A stretch of DNA of 64,000 bases from Chitinophaga flava (lineage in GTDB: Bacteria; Bacteroidota; Bacteroidia; Chitinophagales; Chitinophagaceae), in contig NZ_QFFJ01000002.1 in the NCBI RefSeq assembly GCF_003308995.1, positions 2,170,001-2,234,000 on the forward strand, in the 5' to 3' direction. The position numbers and the translations under genes are program-made. The notes beneath the pieces were generated by a model, which saw only the letters and a list, made by a program, of their open reading frames with translations, was not told where the DNA came from and did no database searches. Shown here one piece after another: positions 18,301-25,353 of the stretch. How positions within the stretch are numbered: position 1 is the first letter of the stretch; each line of letters starts with the position of its first letter.

Positions 18301-18493
18301 GGTCGTAAAGCTGGGTCGTCGGGTTAAATCTGGTAGTGTAGATATTATTGCTATTATCTTTGGCTACCGCAGTATAGGAGCCTCCGGATTCAAGTTGGGT
18401 GAGGGTATACTGGGCTATCCCATGCAGGCTGCATAACATTGTTATACAGGTAAACAGGAATAATCGGATACTCCGGGTGTAAAATTTTTTCAT
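12377..18493 (-). CDS. Giant type IX-secreted adhesin with repeated Ig-like domains and CHU_C tail
   Basis: 2,038 residues. Signal peptide to about residue 27 (GIAQ). Residues 30-315 are beta-propeller-like repeats with the pattern WGIAV..G.IFV and ITVDALDNIYT. From about 320 to 1,550 come Ig-like repeats of two alternating types: one with VSGSGTN..F.YTVQ.GD and DAAGN, one with FSEAVTGFTSGAIIVTNG and TPGTDGVITISVPA. A cadherin-like unit follows (FSIDPLTGKITVKD), then more Ig-like units. The last 95 residues, ILTPNGDGKNDKWVIRNL to GFITIIRD, are the gliding-motility-associated type B sorting domain. Surface adhesion is the expected role. It is co-transcribed with PorP/SprF downstream and the binding-protein and tail-collar genes upstream. 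Confidence 0.9.
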   Translation of the reverse strand: MKKFYTRSIRLFLFTCITMLCSLHGIAQYTLTQLESGGSYTAVAKDNSNNIYTTRFNPTTQLYDLVRFAGGAGTGTVIYSGLSRNSPVFPWGIAVNSIGDIFVLNSFASANGQIIRLRAPSYTIVDVVQTGKYYSAITVDALDNIYTLEYDGASRYQVMRYRAGLEDQPGAVVSPGVPLPGGGTSYPWGIVVDSYRNIYITDFLENNSGGALIKLTAPSYTPTTLFTGRNVTALAIDGANNIYTTELLTSTTSQIVKYTDPTQSGTVINTSLTSNAPIYAWGLAVTSNGTIFAGDGAASAPAGGRLIKLAPPTTSVSSVTRVSASPSNANTVTFKVTFSSSAVNITSSAFNLTTTGVTGAYIAIVSGSGTTYNVVVNTGSGNGTVRLNVNGTGIIPTVTNVPYNTGEVYSIDKNPPVISLSINNGAAYTNLRDLTLTSSATDEDPPTSLQMRFSPDSTLWSAYQPYSTSSTYTVSAGDGPKKVYMQVEDLAGNVSGTSATITLDQTPPVVSLSSFPPPVTNQQSATFQFSADEPIQTYNGKLDAGTFGVVTNPVTLTGLTEGVHTYSVNGVDRAGNASTNSVYAWEIDLTPPTVLSVSTPAAGTYGIGKALDFTVNMSEIVYTNPSPLPSLDLIIGSSLKKAIYVSGSGTNSWTFRYTVQDGDNDSNGITIGSVINTNSNTLTDAAGNNLVVTLNNVANNTVLVNSKRPVATFTTPVIVNATTVRIGISFDEPVKGINAGSITALGVPGGITVTNVTPNSTTATTSYTFDLLFQPGNKGTVNLNLPTDVSTSAASLNGNMSASTTFSFDNTVPVVTSVGQPIDGYYKAGQTLTFTVNFSKALTVQPGASPLYLPIVIGTTTVQAPYQSGSGSTALTFSYMVQPGDNDADGVSLGSYLSDAGGRLSDGYGNTTNLLLTNDNNLNGVRVNTIIPTVNISTTAASVVNGSFTADITFSEKVIGLTASSFVTTNASVDNLNTTDYIHYTIDVTPAIDGLVKVSLPAGAAQNIGDNDNSASNELQRTADFTPPVVTAVTGPANGYYHENENLTFTVKFSEIVNVNTVGGTPYMAINLASGVVPAYYVSGSGTNTLTFTYTVQADDDAPQGVTLGAGISLGGGGLITDIAGNNATLILNNVADFKNVIVNTTHPSVTISTAAPALVNGAFDVTISFSEAVTGFTSGAIIVTNGSAGTPVSANGITYTTTITPGTDGVITISVPANAAINIARNGNTASTTTLQLTVDKTAPALQSLKVPNNGWYKTGDNLDFELTYNEPVKISSGTPYFLLQIGTTNVQANYSTGSGTNKLIFRYTVQNGDQDLNGIAYTPNLVLTTGTFTDLAGNAAPTALLAVSTSNVLVNTIPPATTKVTLPANGYYNATNTLVFTVEFNQPVTTIGIPSLPVIIGTNTVNAIYVGGSGTNILSFSYTVQNGDMDMDGIDLGTALLLNGGSIKNAAGLDAILTLNGVQNTHQVNVNTNHPTVTVTTTAPARINAPFTVKAEFSEAVTGLGLSGIQVTNGNASTLQTTDNIRYTFTVTPVTDGNVTVSILADAAKNIGINGNQASTPLNVVADMTAPVVTSGQQFNINQYSAAGTNIGQAAATDASGVLQNWTIASDPSGAFSIDPLTGKITVKDETLLNSKVNTTVTISVTVSDGLNTSVAQDVKITVVYVPLAPTDITINNTTVSENVPAGALVGKFTTITKEPGATFTYTLVSGTGADDNAVFNISGDQLLTNATFVYAVKNAYAVRIRTTQNNGLYTEKVFTIRVLQVNQAPTLDIIPDQVMCSITDKQTYQLTGASPVEAGQTLTYFVQSDKAFFSTLTIDAGGLLSYSLKPNVSGTANITVTVKDNGGTLNGGVDTLRRTFALKVKAQPQIIITSDKNGDISKGDIVTLTATGGNSYTWTRADGILDGQQSATLRIRPLQNTTYEVTATNLDGCTGVQQINIKVTTDFKVDATNILTPNGDGKNDKWVIRNLDSYPNNEVTIYDRTGRVVFHRRNYSNDWDGTLNGRPLSEGTYYYLLKIDGTDKVAKGFITIIRD

Positions 18494-18502
18494 ATAGATC
18501 TG

Positions 18503-19672
18503 TTAGATACAGAGAAAAGGGTTTAGCCAACCGGATATACAATCATCGTGTATGGATTTGAGTGTAGTATCATCGAAGCGGATGCCTTTACCCTGGTCGA
18601 GAATGATTTTATTTATTTTATTGGCAGTAGTATTGATGCTTACAATATTGGATACCGGTAAGCCCAGTCCTGTTGAAGGGTGGAAGCCTTTTTCGCCGCG
18701 GGGACCTTTGATGGTGGAATTGCACAGATATTGTTTTACTGTCTGCCAGTCTCTTTTTTGTGCATGGGGTAATAGTTCTCTCCACACCAGTCCTGCTTCA
18801 TAACCCATCAATGCAAAAATATTGGCTGGTTGCTGCGCAATCTGTTCGAAGGTTTTTACAAATAATCTGTTCTCTTTGCTTTCATCTTCCCGTATCCAGG
18901 TGAGGGCACTGTATATCTCCAGTTCATGGTGTTGTACATCGGCAAGGATGTCGTCATAGGCCATAGACTCTACTACAAGCAGCGGAATCGTTTTATGAAA
19001 ACGGCTGTTTTTCCAGGCATCCAGGAACTGTGTGCCCATATTGCCGCTAAAGATGGCGTGTACATAGGGTGGCCGGTCATTTTCGATGGTCTTAAAAAAT
19101 GCATCGAGATGTAAGGCGTTCTTGTTGGAGGGATCTTCTGGCAGTACGGTGCTTCGGATGGTAGTACCTCCGGCAGCGGCTGCACCCTGATAAAAAGCAG
19201 TATTTAAGTGGTAGCCTGCTTCATAACCAGGCATTACAATATGTCCTGCATCACCAAACCTTTGCTGGGCCCAGCGTCCCAAGGAGTACTGGGACTGCCA
19301 TATCTGGTGCGATGCATAAAACATATGAGGGCTAATATGGGGAAAGTAGGGAATGAGTTCCCCCATATCAAACAGAAATGCCGTACCACCCTGTGATTCC
19401 ACAATGGGGATGAGGTCTGGCACTGATTTGTAACTGACCAGTCCGGACAGCACGTCTACTCTGTTAAAGAATAATAGTTTTTGTGCAGCCTCCTTTGTGG
19501 CGGAGGGTTGTCCGCTTCTGGTAAATTCAGGAATGAACTGAATTGTTTGCTGGCGTGCAGGGTCCAGTCCCATCCCGATCAGCCATCCGGTGGCCAGGTG
19601 GGCAGAATAATACGGATACACCCCCGAGTAGGGGGTGAGTAATCCTATCGTCAGTGGTGGTCTTAAGCTCAT
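18503..19672 (-). CDS. Type I periplasmic-binding-protein fold, ABC substrate-binding-like, no signal peptide
   Basis: 389 residues. It begins MSLRPPLTIGLLTPYSGVYP, the usual first strand of Leu/Ile/Val-type binding proteins, and continues with AAQKLLFFNRVDVLSGLVSY, AAAAGGTTIRSTVLP and HAIFSGNMGTQFLDAW. Such proteins are normally exported, but no signal peptide precedes the fold and no ABC permease or ATPase genes are nearby. Its ATG overlaps the stop of the tail-collar gene by one base (TAATG), and it lies 9 bases before the adhesin. It may be a sensor or assembly factor rather than a transporter part (inference). Confidence 0.7.
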   Translation of the reverse strand: MSLRPPLTIGLLTPYSGVYPYYSAHLATGWLIGMGLDPARQQTIQFIPEFTRSGQPSATKEAAQKLLFFNRVDVLSGLVSYKSVPDLIPIVESQGGTAFLFDMGELIPYFPHISPHMFYASHQIWQSQYSLGRWAQQRFGDAGHIVMPGYEAGYHLNTAFYQGAAAAGGTTIRSTVLPEDPSNKNALHLDAFFKTIENDRPPYVHAIFSGNMGTQFLDAWKNSRFHKTIPLLVVESMAYDDILADVQHHELEIYSALTWIREDESKENRLFVKTFEQIAQQPANIFALMGYEAGLVWRELLPHAQKRDWQTVKQYLCNSTIKGPRGEKGFHPSTGLGLPVSNIVSINTTANKINKIILDQGKGIRFDDTTLKSIHDDCISGWLNPFLCI

Positions 19673-20265
19673 TATGATCTGGATGGAAAGACACCTTGTA
19701 TAGCAATGAGGTATGTCATAGCCATGTAAGGGGGGCGGATGGAAACAGCTGTATTGTTACCTGTCATGCCTACGGTCATATTACCATTTACGGTACCTGG
19801 TAAGAGGTTGGTATTGGGAGCAGCATCGCTGTAACCTTTGACCGGGAGGGAGTTGGGACCTGATCCGAGGGTGGGCAATGCAGCTGGTACCATGGTAGGG
19901 CCAGGCGTATTGCTGGTTCCGATCGTATTGCTGGCAGGCAGTGTTACGGTGAGGTTATTCACTACAGCCGCGTGTGTGTGTTGGGGAAGATTGGCAATTG
20001 TCAACGTAACGGTCTCACTACCGCCAACTACTCCGGGAGTGTAGTTAAGACCTCCCCAGGCGGGCAGACCTGTACCAATGATAGAGCGTCCCCTCAGATC
20101 GGGCAGTCCGAAGGTAGCGGTGCCATTGCCACCATAGGTGATTCCTATAAGAGCGTATAGTGCCTGATTGTTATTGATAGCAACCAGTGTACCATCACAG
20201 AAAGCATAACCAACAGGTGCAAAATTGCCCCCAAAAGCGAAGATCATCGCAAGAATTGGATCCAT
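19672..20265 (-). CDS. Phage tail-collar / microcystin-dependent-type protein
   Basis: 197 residues. The tail-collar domain is evident: FGGNFAPVGYAFCDGTLV, YALIGITYGGNGTATFGLPDL-R and GRSIIGTG, then NLPQHTHAAV and a C-terminal IRPPYMAMTYLIAIQG. Relatives are short bacterial fibre-like proteins often found outside prophages. Neighbouring genes show no other phage parts. First gene of the adhesin operon; the 46-base gap to the preceding gene ends with the purine-rich run CTAAGGAA just before the ATG. Possibly a surface fibre or a ligand-binding trimer (inference). Confidence 0.8.
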   Translation of the reverse strand: MDPILAMIFAFGGNFAPVGYAFCDGTLVAINNNQALYALIGITYGGNGTATFGLPDLRGRSIIGTGLPAWGGLNYTPGVVGGSETVTLTIANLPQHTHAAVVNNLTVTLPASNTIGTSNTPGPTMVPAALPTLGSGPNSLPVKGYSDAAPNTNLLPGTVNGNMTVGMTGNNTAVSIRPPYMAMTYLIAIQGVFPSRS

Positions 20266-20311
20266 TTCCTTAGTAGATTAGATTTTATTTGAAAAAAATT
20301 TCAGTTGAATT

Positions 20312-21448
20312 TTATGACGCGGTTGTAAAATCCGGGAAGGCCAGTGAAGCGCCTCCCAGTCTGGCAGATTTAGCTGCAAGTACTGTTATCACACTGTTGG
20401 TTGCGGCAGCATAAACAGGTAAATGATGTGACTTATTTTGAATGATATTGATAAAACCGGATAGAGCGAGTGACGTAGCTCCCGTTGTGGCAACAGCATA
20501 TTGGCGGAGGTGAGGAGCTGCACTTTCCCATACGTTTTGTGGATGGGCGTTGTTTTGCAGGTATATGGAGCCGGTATAGTCTACCCAGCTGCCAGTGGTG
20601 CCTTTGATACGAAATCCGGTGCTGTGGCCCGCTTCAGCCTGTAGTCTTACCTGTTGACCTGTTGTGGTGCTCAGGCAGATAGTCGTGATCTCACCCTGAC
20701 GGATACTTGAATAGGTTTTGCCGCTCTTCGGATTTTTTACTTTAACCACATATTCTTCGGTGTTTTTTTCTATCCGGAGAGCAGTGTATTTGTTGGCATC
20801 AGACAGGCGCAGTAAGTTTTCCATCAATGCCATAGGATATAATGGATAGCCGTTTTCCTGCTGTGGAATATTGATAGAACAGGCTCCTGCGTATATGCTT
20901 TCCAGTTGGCCGAACCTGCCATCCTTTACCATGGCGGTCATTGCCAGCAGGTCGGGGCGGTAGCTGTGTTCATCCAGTGTAAAGTAGTGTTTACCGGTTT
21001 GCCGGCTTAGCTGTACGATGTGGCGGTGTTCTTCCAGGGTGCTGCCCATAATAGGGCCACAAGCGACATGTTTACCCTGCCGGAGTGCCGCCGCTGCAAT
21101 AGCATAGTGCTGATCTGCCGGGGTAGCGATGATAACCGCATCCAATGCAGGATTGGATAATAACTGGTGGTAGTCGTCGTACAGTGCCGGTTTCGTGTAG
21201 CCTGCTGCGTTAAACAGCTTAAGGGCATCCCGCCTGGCTGTATCGCTGGTTTCACAGATGGCGCTGATATCCAGTTGTCTGTTAGATAATGCTGCTTCAA
21301 GATATTGCCTTCCCCACGTACCTGTTCCAATGAAGCCAATGCGTAAACGCTTGCTGCTAGCTGCTTTTAATAGTGAAGATGGCATAAATGTCACCGCTGG
21401 CAGTATTAAAGCAGCATTTTTGAGAAATAGTCTCCTTCCTGATTGCAT
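20312..21448 (-). CDS. Gfo/Idh/MocA-family protein lacking the EKP motif
   Basis: 378 residues. It starts with a Tat-like signal, SGRRLFLKNAALILPAVTFM. The NAD-binding Rossmann motif is IGFIGTGTWGRQYLEAAL, followed by VIIATPADQHYAIAAAALRQ. At the place where the family has the lysine motif EKP, the sequence is VACGPIMGSTLEE, with no Lys. EHSYRPDLLAM occupies the position of the usual active-site Tyr region. This suggests a binding or regulatory role, or a different chemistry. The 46-base gap to the tail-collar gene allows co-transcription. Confidence 0.75.
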   Translation of the reverse strand: MQSGRRLFLKNAALILPAVTFMPSSLLKAASSKRLRIGFIGTGTWGRQYLEAALSNRQLDISAICETSDTARRDALKLFNAAGYTKPALYDDYHQLLSNPALDAVIIATPADQHYAIAAAALRQGKHVACGPIMGSTLEEHRHIVQLSRQTGKHYFTLDEHSYRPDLLAMTAMVKDGRFGQLESIYAGACSINIPQQENGYPLYPMALMENLLRLSDANKYTALRIEKNTEEYVVKVKNPKSGKTYSSIRQGEITTICLSTTTGQQVRLQAEAGHSTGFRIKGTTGSWVDYTGSIYLQNNAHPQNVWESAAPHLRQYAVATTGATSLALSGFINIIQNKSHHLPVYAAATNSVITVLAAKSARLGGASLAFPDFTTAS

Positions 21449-21632
21449 TGAAGATCTTGATAGGGATAATAAAAATGGTTGTAGGCTTTTCTATAATTCA
21501 GGGTTAAAACTTAGACTTCACATATCCAAAATGCGGAGCAAATATATATTAATATTTTAATCAAGGTCTGATAATTTTTAGTGGTGGTATGGCGGGTGGT
21601 TAGAAAAAATTTTAAAAAAAAGTGTGTAAAGA

Positions 21633-21663
21633 TTTGACAATGAAATAGTTTTTTATATCTTTG
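21633..21663 (+). promoter_or_regulatory. Promoter of tRNA-Lys copy 1
   Basis: TTTG (21633-21636), exactly 19 bases, then TATCTTTG (21656-21663), matching the Bacteroidota sigma-A consensus TTTG-N19-TAnnTTTG. The tRNA starts 13 bases further on. Confidence 0.75.
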
Positions 21664-21676
21664 CCGCCCATTCAAT

Positions 21677-21749
21677 GATTCCGTAGCTCAGTTGGTAGAG
21701 CAATACACTTTTAATGTATGGGTCCTGGGTTCGAGTCCCAGCGGGATCA
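21677..21749 (+). tRNA. tRNA-Lys (TTT), copy 1
   Basis: Complete cloverleaf of 73 bases: acceptor GATTCCG / CGGGATC with one G-T pair, D arm GCTC / GAGC, anticodon stem ATACA / TGTAT with loop CTTTTAA (anticodon TTT), T arm CTGGG TTCGAGT CCCAG, discriminator A. CCA is not encoded. It is identical to the copy at 32245-32317 and opens a region of repeated tRNA-Lys scars. Confidence 0.95.
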
Positions 21750-21762
21750 CTGGAATTTTAGA

Positions 21763-21794
21763 AACCTCGCGCATTGCGCGGGGTTTTGTTTTTT
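21763..21794 (+). terminator. Terminator of tRNA-Lys copy 1
   Basis: ACCTCGCGC ATT GCGCGGGGT hairpin followed by TTTGTTTTTT. Related hairpins follow the scars at 23.98, 39.95 and 40.77 kb. Confidence 0.75.
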
Positions 21795-21875
21795 AGTTGA
21801 ACGTTTAGTCGAGTTTCTTTTGTATAACCCCGATTTCTTTCCCGTACCTTATACAGGTTAACGAGCTTTTACTAA
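21763..21875 (+). repeat. Direct repeat DR1 downstream of tRNA-Lys copy 1
   Basis: This 113-bp stretch, from the terminator hairpin AACCTCGCGC to the end of ACGAGCTTTTACTAA, recurs at 39962-40075 with about ten substitutions and one inserted base (roughly 90% identity by eye). Both copies directly follow a tRNA-Lys 3' end, intact here and decayed there, as expected for ends of an integrated segment. Confidence 0.85.
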
Positions 21876-22024
21876 GATATGAAGAAGTATATATCGTTTT
21901 TTACGCTTTGATTATTAATTTAATTTCTGCTGGCGCATCATTTATTTTAGTCGGACGACGCTGATTATTTACTAATTTGTAGTATCATTCCAGATTGAAT
22001 TTGTCTTAATTATCGGTTTGGCAC

Positions 22025-22918
22025 ATGTACAAAGAAATAGGAATATTTTATGATCAATACATTGATGGGACTAAACTTAATGATCAATCGTTTTTAGGTC
22101 ATTTTGATGTTTTTCATTGGGAAAATTTAAAAAATGATTTATCTGCGTGTGCGCGTTTGCAACGCAAACCTTTTTACAAGATTGCCCTGTTAAATGGGAC
22201 CGCCACCTATTATTCCAATAACGAGCAACTCCCCATCTCCGGTTATTCGATTGTATTTACAGAACCGATGACAAGATCCGGTTTCATAACAGATGATAAA
22301 AACTTCAGTGGCACTTATTGTGTGTGCAGTGAAAGCTTTCTCAAGGGAGCTGCAAAACTGAACTTGCGAAATTGGCCGGTATTCAAAGAACGGGAGGTTT
22401 ATGTCCGATCCTTAAGCAAGGAGGAGTACAATTATTTGTCCCGGCTTATGCTGGAAATAGAACAAGAGAAGGATTCAGATTATCCTTTTAAAGAACATCT
22501 GGTGCGTAGTCGCGTGTTTGACATCATCCATTACATACAAAAATCAATAAATAGCAACGACCTTGTTCCTATGCATACGGAGGATACGCTTGGCGAACGC
22601 TTCTTCAATGTGCTCGAAAATGCTTTTTTCAATATCAGCCCGGAAAAAACACTGGCAGGTAAGACGCCAGCCTATTTTGCTGATTTGCTACATACCACGG
22701 TCGATTATCTGAATAACTCGCTCAAGAAGGCAACGGGCAAAACAACCCAGCAAATCATTCACGAACGCATCGTCGAAGAAGCTAATGTACTATTAAGACA
22801 CTCCAATTATTCAGTGAAAGAGATTGCCTGGTGTTTGAATTTTCAGGAAACATCCCATTTCCTGAATTTTTATAAGAAACTTACCAATACCACCCCACTT
22901 GCTTATAGAACAACATAG
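22025..22918 (+). CDS. AraC-family transcriptional regulator
   Basis: 297 residues. The C-terminal region contains YFADLLHTTVDYLNNSLKKA and VKEIAWCLNFQETSHFLNFY, followed by KKLTNTTPLAYR, the two helix-turn-helix units of AraC. The N-terminal part (RKPFYKIALLNGTATYYSNN) is the cupin-like sensor typical of Bacteroidota members that control small redox enzymes. The next gene, 99 bases downstream, is a broken NmrA-like reductase, its probable former target. Confidence 0.85.
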   Translation: MYKEIGIFYDQYIDGTKLNDQSFLGHFDVFHWENLKNDLSACARLQRKPFYKIALLNGTATYYSNNEQLPISGYSIVFTEPMTRSGFITDDKNFSGTYCVCSESFLKGAAKLNLRNWPVFKEREVYVRSLSKEEYNYLSRLMLEIEQEKDSDYPFKEHLVRSRVFDIIHYIQKSINSNDLVPMHTEDTLGERFFNVLENAFFNISPEKTLAGKTPAYFADLLHTTVDYLNNSLKKATGKTTQQIIHERIVEEANVLLRHSNYSVKEIAWCLNFQETSHFLNFYKKLTNTTPLAYRTT

Positions 22919-23017
22919 GATTTTTGCATCTATTTACGGTTTTCTTGTATCTTGATGACTTTCCTGCCGGTATACCTTTGTACCGTAAACAATTTTAGTA
23001 TTTAAAATAGATCAAAG

Positions 23018-23920
23018 GTGAACAACTCATTTTTAGTAATTGGAACAGGAGAAGTCGGCCTGTCTATGTTGCAGGGCTTGTATGACTATCAGGAAGCACA
23101 TCAGTTAGACTAGAATATTGCTGCACTGGTACAGCCTAATAAAGAAGTCATTCAGCATTTCGAACAAAATGCGCCATTCCGGAATGTAAAACTTGAAACC
23201 ATAGATCTTGTTACGAGTTCGGTGGCGGAATTGGCAGAAGTATTTGGGCACTATGATACGGTGATCTGCTGTAGCGGTTTTTCGATTGGGCAAGGTATGC
23301 AGGTAAAAATTACGGAGGCCGTATTGGAGGGCGCAGTCAGGCGTTATGTGCCATGGCAATTTGGAGCTGACTATGATCAAATTGGAAGAGGGAGCGCCCA
23401 GCCTGTTTTTGACGAACAGCTTGATGTAAGGGACCTCCTGCGCGCTCAGGATAAGACCCAATGGGTAATCGTATCTACCGGGATGATTACGAGTTTTTTA
23501 TTCCGTGAAGATTTTGGTGTGGTCAGCCTGGAGAACAAAACCGTCCATGCTTTGGGCGCTTGGGATCATTCGTTGACGCTTACCTGCTGTGAGGATATCG
23601 GAAAACTGACCATTCAGGTTTTATTCCACCAACCTGAAATTGTTAATGAGGTCGTGTTTGTTTCGGGCGAAACAGCCACGTTTGCGCAAATTGCTGAGCA
23701 GGTAGAAGAAGTGTTCGACACCACTTTTGAATGTGTTCTTTGGAGCAGAGAACACTTGTCTTCGGCTTTAAAACAAGATCCGGATAATGTTTTCAAAAGA
23801 TATCGCATGGTATTCACACATCCAGGAGTCAAATGGCCGATGGAGCAGACATTTAATTATCAACAGCAGATACCAACCATCGGTATTGTAGAATGGGCAA
23901 AGAAAAATATTCTTTCATAA
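23018..23920 (+). pseudogene. NmrA-like NAD(P)-dependent reductase broken by a TAG codon
   Basis: From a GTG at 23018 the frame reads VNNSFLVIGTGEVGLSMLQG, a Rossmann GxGxxG motif, and meets TAG at 23111-23113 (codon 32). It then stays open in the same frame to 23920, through TVICCSGFSIGQGMQ, RYVPWQFGADYDQIG and TQWVIVSTGMITSF, which match NmrA/isoflavone-reductase-like aromatic alcohol reductases. The first internal Met (23222) would yield a 232-residue protein without the nucleotide-binding motif. A single nonsense mutation is the simplest reading; a sequencing error or readthrough cannot be excluded. Confidence 0.75.
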
Positions 23921-23987
23921 CACAGTAGTTGGTAGAACAATCTACTTCTAATGTATAGATCCTGGGGTCGAGTTTCAGCGGGATCAC
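23921..23987 (+). pseudogene. Degenerate tRNA-Lys scar
   Basis: From AGTTGGTAGAACAATC to CAGCGGGATCAC the sequence follows tRNA-Lys with scattered substitutions. The 5' acceptor arm is missing, the anticodon loop reads CTTCTAA and the T arm is mismatched, so it cannot be a working tRNA. The last 12 bases are unchanged. It begins immediately after the stop of the broken reductase. Confidence 0.85.
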
Positions 23988-24001
23988 AGGGGTCAGACAA
24001 A

Positions 24002-24031
24002 ACCTGCGCGTAGCGCAGGTTTTGTGTTTTT
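24002..24031 (+). terminator. Terminator attached to the tRNA-Lys scar
   Basis: CCTGCGC (24003-24009), GTA, GCGCAGG (24013-24019), then TTTTGTGTTTTT. It has the same position and design as the terminator after tRNA-Lys copy 1. Confidence 0.7.
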
Positions 24032-24164
24032 ACTCTATAATTTATTCTATAAAAGCCGGGAGGGGCTTTCAGTTGACGCAGCTTTGTAAAGAACGAACTA
24101 TCTGCATGATAGTTACGTTTTTTTTGCGCTAAAACCCCTTGTTAAATTTTGATAGAAGCTCGCT

Positions 24165-24593
24165 TTATTTTACGACTTCACTCACAAAAATGGAAGGAAT
24201 GGCATTGGTGTAGTTTGCAAAATCCGCACGAATCGCATCTATATTTGGAGTGATGGCCGCTTGATATTCACGTAAGTTTTTTACATAAAATGTCCCAATG
24301 GCCATAAAAAGTAAAGGTTGGTTAGGAGCACCACTCAAAAAACCTTTTTCAATAGTATATTTAACCAAATTTGACCCTAAAAAGCCTGCCACCATGGGCA
24401 TATGCTTAGTTTCATAATACTCCATATTGAAAGTTTTACCCTCGGCATAAGGGTACATAATAGATATCTTAATTAAGCCTTTTTCAGTAACAGTCATGTC
24501 GTGTTTTTGAGATTTTCCAGATTCCGTTTTCTGACCAAATGCAATAAAACAAGTGGCTAAAAGTAAAAACGATAAAATTAGATTGAACTTCAT
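24165..24593 (-). CDS. EthD-domain protein with signal peptide
   Basis: 142 residues. Signal peptide to about residue 20 (CFIAFGQ). The mature region has ISIMYPYAEGKTFNMEYYET, KHMPMVAGFLG and FYVKNLREYQAA, which match the EthD fold (dimeric alpha/beta barrel) with its typical MYP...F....Y...HMP pattern. Exported EthD proteins are common in Bacteroidota but their substrates are mostly unknown. No operon partner: the upstream 250 bases hold only a gene remnant. Confidence 0.75.
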   Translation of the reverse strand: MKFNLILSFLLLATCFIAFGQKTESGKSQKHDMTVTEKGLIKISIMYPYAEGKTFNMEYYETKHMPMVAGFLGSNLVKYTIEKGFLSGAPNQPLLFMAIGTFYVKNLREYQAAITPNIDAIRADFANYTNAIPSIFVSEVVK

Positions 24594-24674
24594 GGTTAAT
24601 TAGTTTTATGTTACAAAATATTGAAATTGCCGTTTGCTTTCATTGGTAACTGTTAATTCGATATTTTTTTGTAA

Positions 24675-24833
24675 TTTAAGACAAACGGATACAGTGATGA
24701 AACAGATTTTGACGCGGTCGTAGTTCTTCGCTACAGCAAGGAATACCAGGGCTGGAGCGTAAACGCCGGATTTTTTGCCTTTGACAAGTTTATTGTAGAG
24801 TCTTACCATGAAGGCCGCGAGGACATGCATTGA
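24675..24833 (+). pseudogene. C-terminal gene remnant, family not identified
   Basis: The plus strand is open from a TAA (24672-24674) to TGA (24831-24833), 52 codons, with protein-like text DETDFDAVVVLRYSKEYQ, WSVNAGFFAFDKFIVESYHE. There is no start codon, so it looks like the 3' end of a gene whose beginning was lost. I do not recognise the family. Confidence 0.35.
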
Positions 24834-24852
24834 ATCATGCAAACTAATCCTT

Positions 24853-25353
24853 TTACATAGGAAATTTCATAGAAATCAATACTTCATAATTGTAAAGAAA
24901 ATCATTAACTACAGGGTCTTCAATCTCTCTTTCCGACAGGATTTGAAAACATATCTTCAAACAATTATTTTCTCCCACATTTACATAATCGCCGCTGTAA
25001 AGAACTTCCCTGATTACCCTAAAAAGTATATTTAAATCTCCGAAATCATTCTTTAGTATCTTTTCGATATTTTCGGTCATCTCCATATAAGTTTTCCTAT
25101 ATATCCATTTATCTTTAATTTCTTCTCCATACTTTTCATAAAACCGGAGTGTTGTTAATAGATCGCTTTCCCGGATCTGTTGCCTTTCCAGGATACTTTT
25201 CTGTTCCCATTCTAACTTACGCAGATCTTTTCTCAAATCCATTCTTCTTCTTAGCATGCCAAATATTTCATAAGTCTGATCATCTAGCTTAAAAGCACGT
25301 AGGCTATCGTCAATTAACTGCAGTGCTGATTCTATTTCCTGGATTTTATTCAT
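24853..25353 (-). CDS. Unknown helical protein
   Basis: 166 residues, not recognised. Rich in Glu, Lys, Arg and Leu with coiled-coil-like stretches (DLRKDLRKLEWEQKSILERQ) and no signal peptide or membrane segment. The start codon at 25353 follows AT-rich sequence. It stands alone inside a cassette bordered by tRNA-Lys scars at 23.98 and 25.65 kb, so it is probably accessory cargo. Confidence 0.5.
   Translation of the reverse strand: MNKIQEIESALQLIDDSLRAFKLDDQTYEIFGMLRRRMDLRKDLRKLEWEQKSILERQQIRESDLLTTLRFYEKYGEEIKDKWIYRKTYMEMTENIEKILKNDFGDLNILFRVIREVLYSGDYVNVGENNCLKICFQILSEREIEDPVVNDFLYNYEVLISMKFPM

Noticed and set aside
12377..18493. Repetitive DNA that could suggest a CRISPR or satellite array
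   Set aside because: The repeats are hundreds of bases long, imperfect and in one reading frame; they encode Ig-like domains.
19672..20265. Tail-collar gene as sign of a prophage
   Set aside because: No head, portal, terminase, tube or lysis gene is nearby; such collar proteins are common outside phages.
23921..23987. Possible tRNA-Arg (TCT) gene
   Set aside because: The 5' acceptor arm is missing and the T stem is mismatched; it is a decayed copy of tRNA-Lys.
24606..24842. 78-codon minus-strand frame after the EthD-like gene
   Set aside because: It lies opposite the protein-like remnant at 24675-24833 and has no family character.
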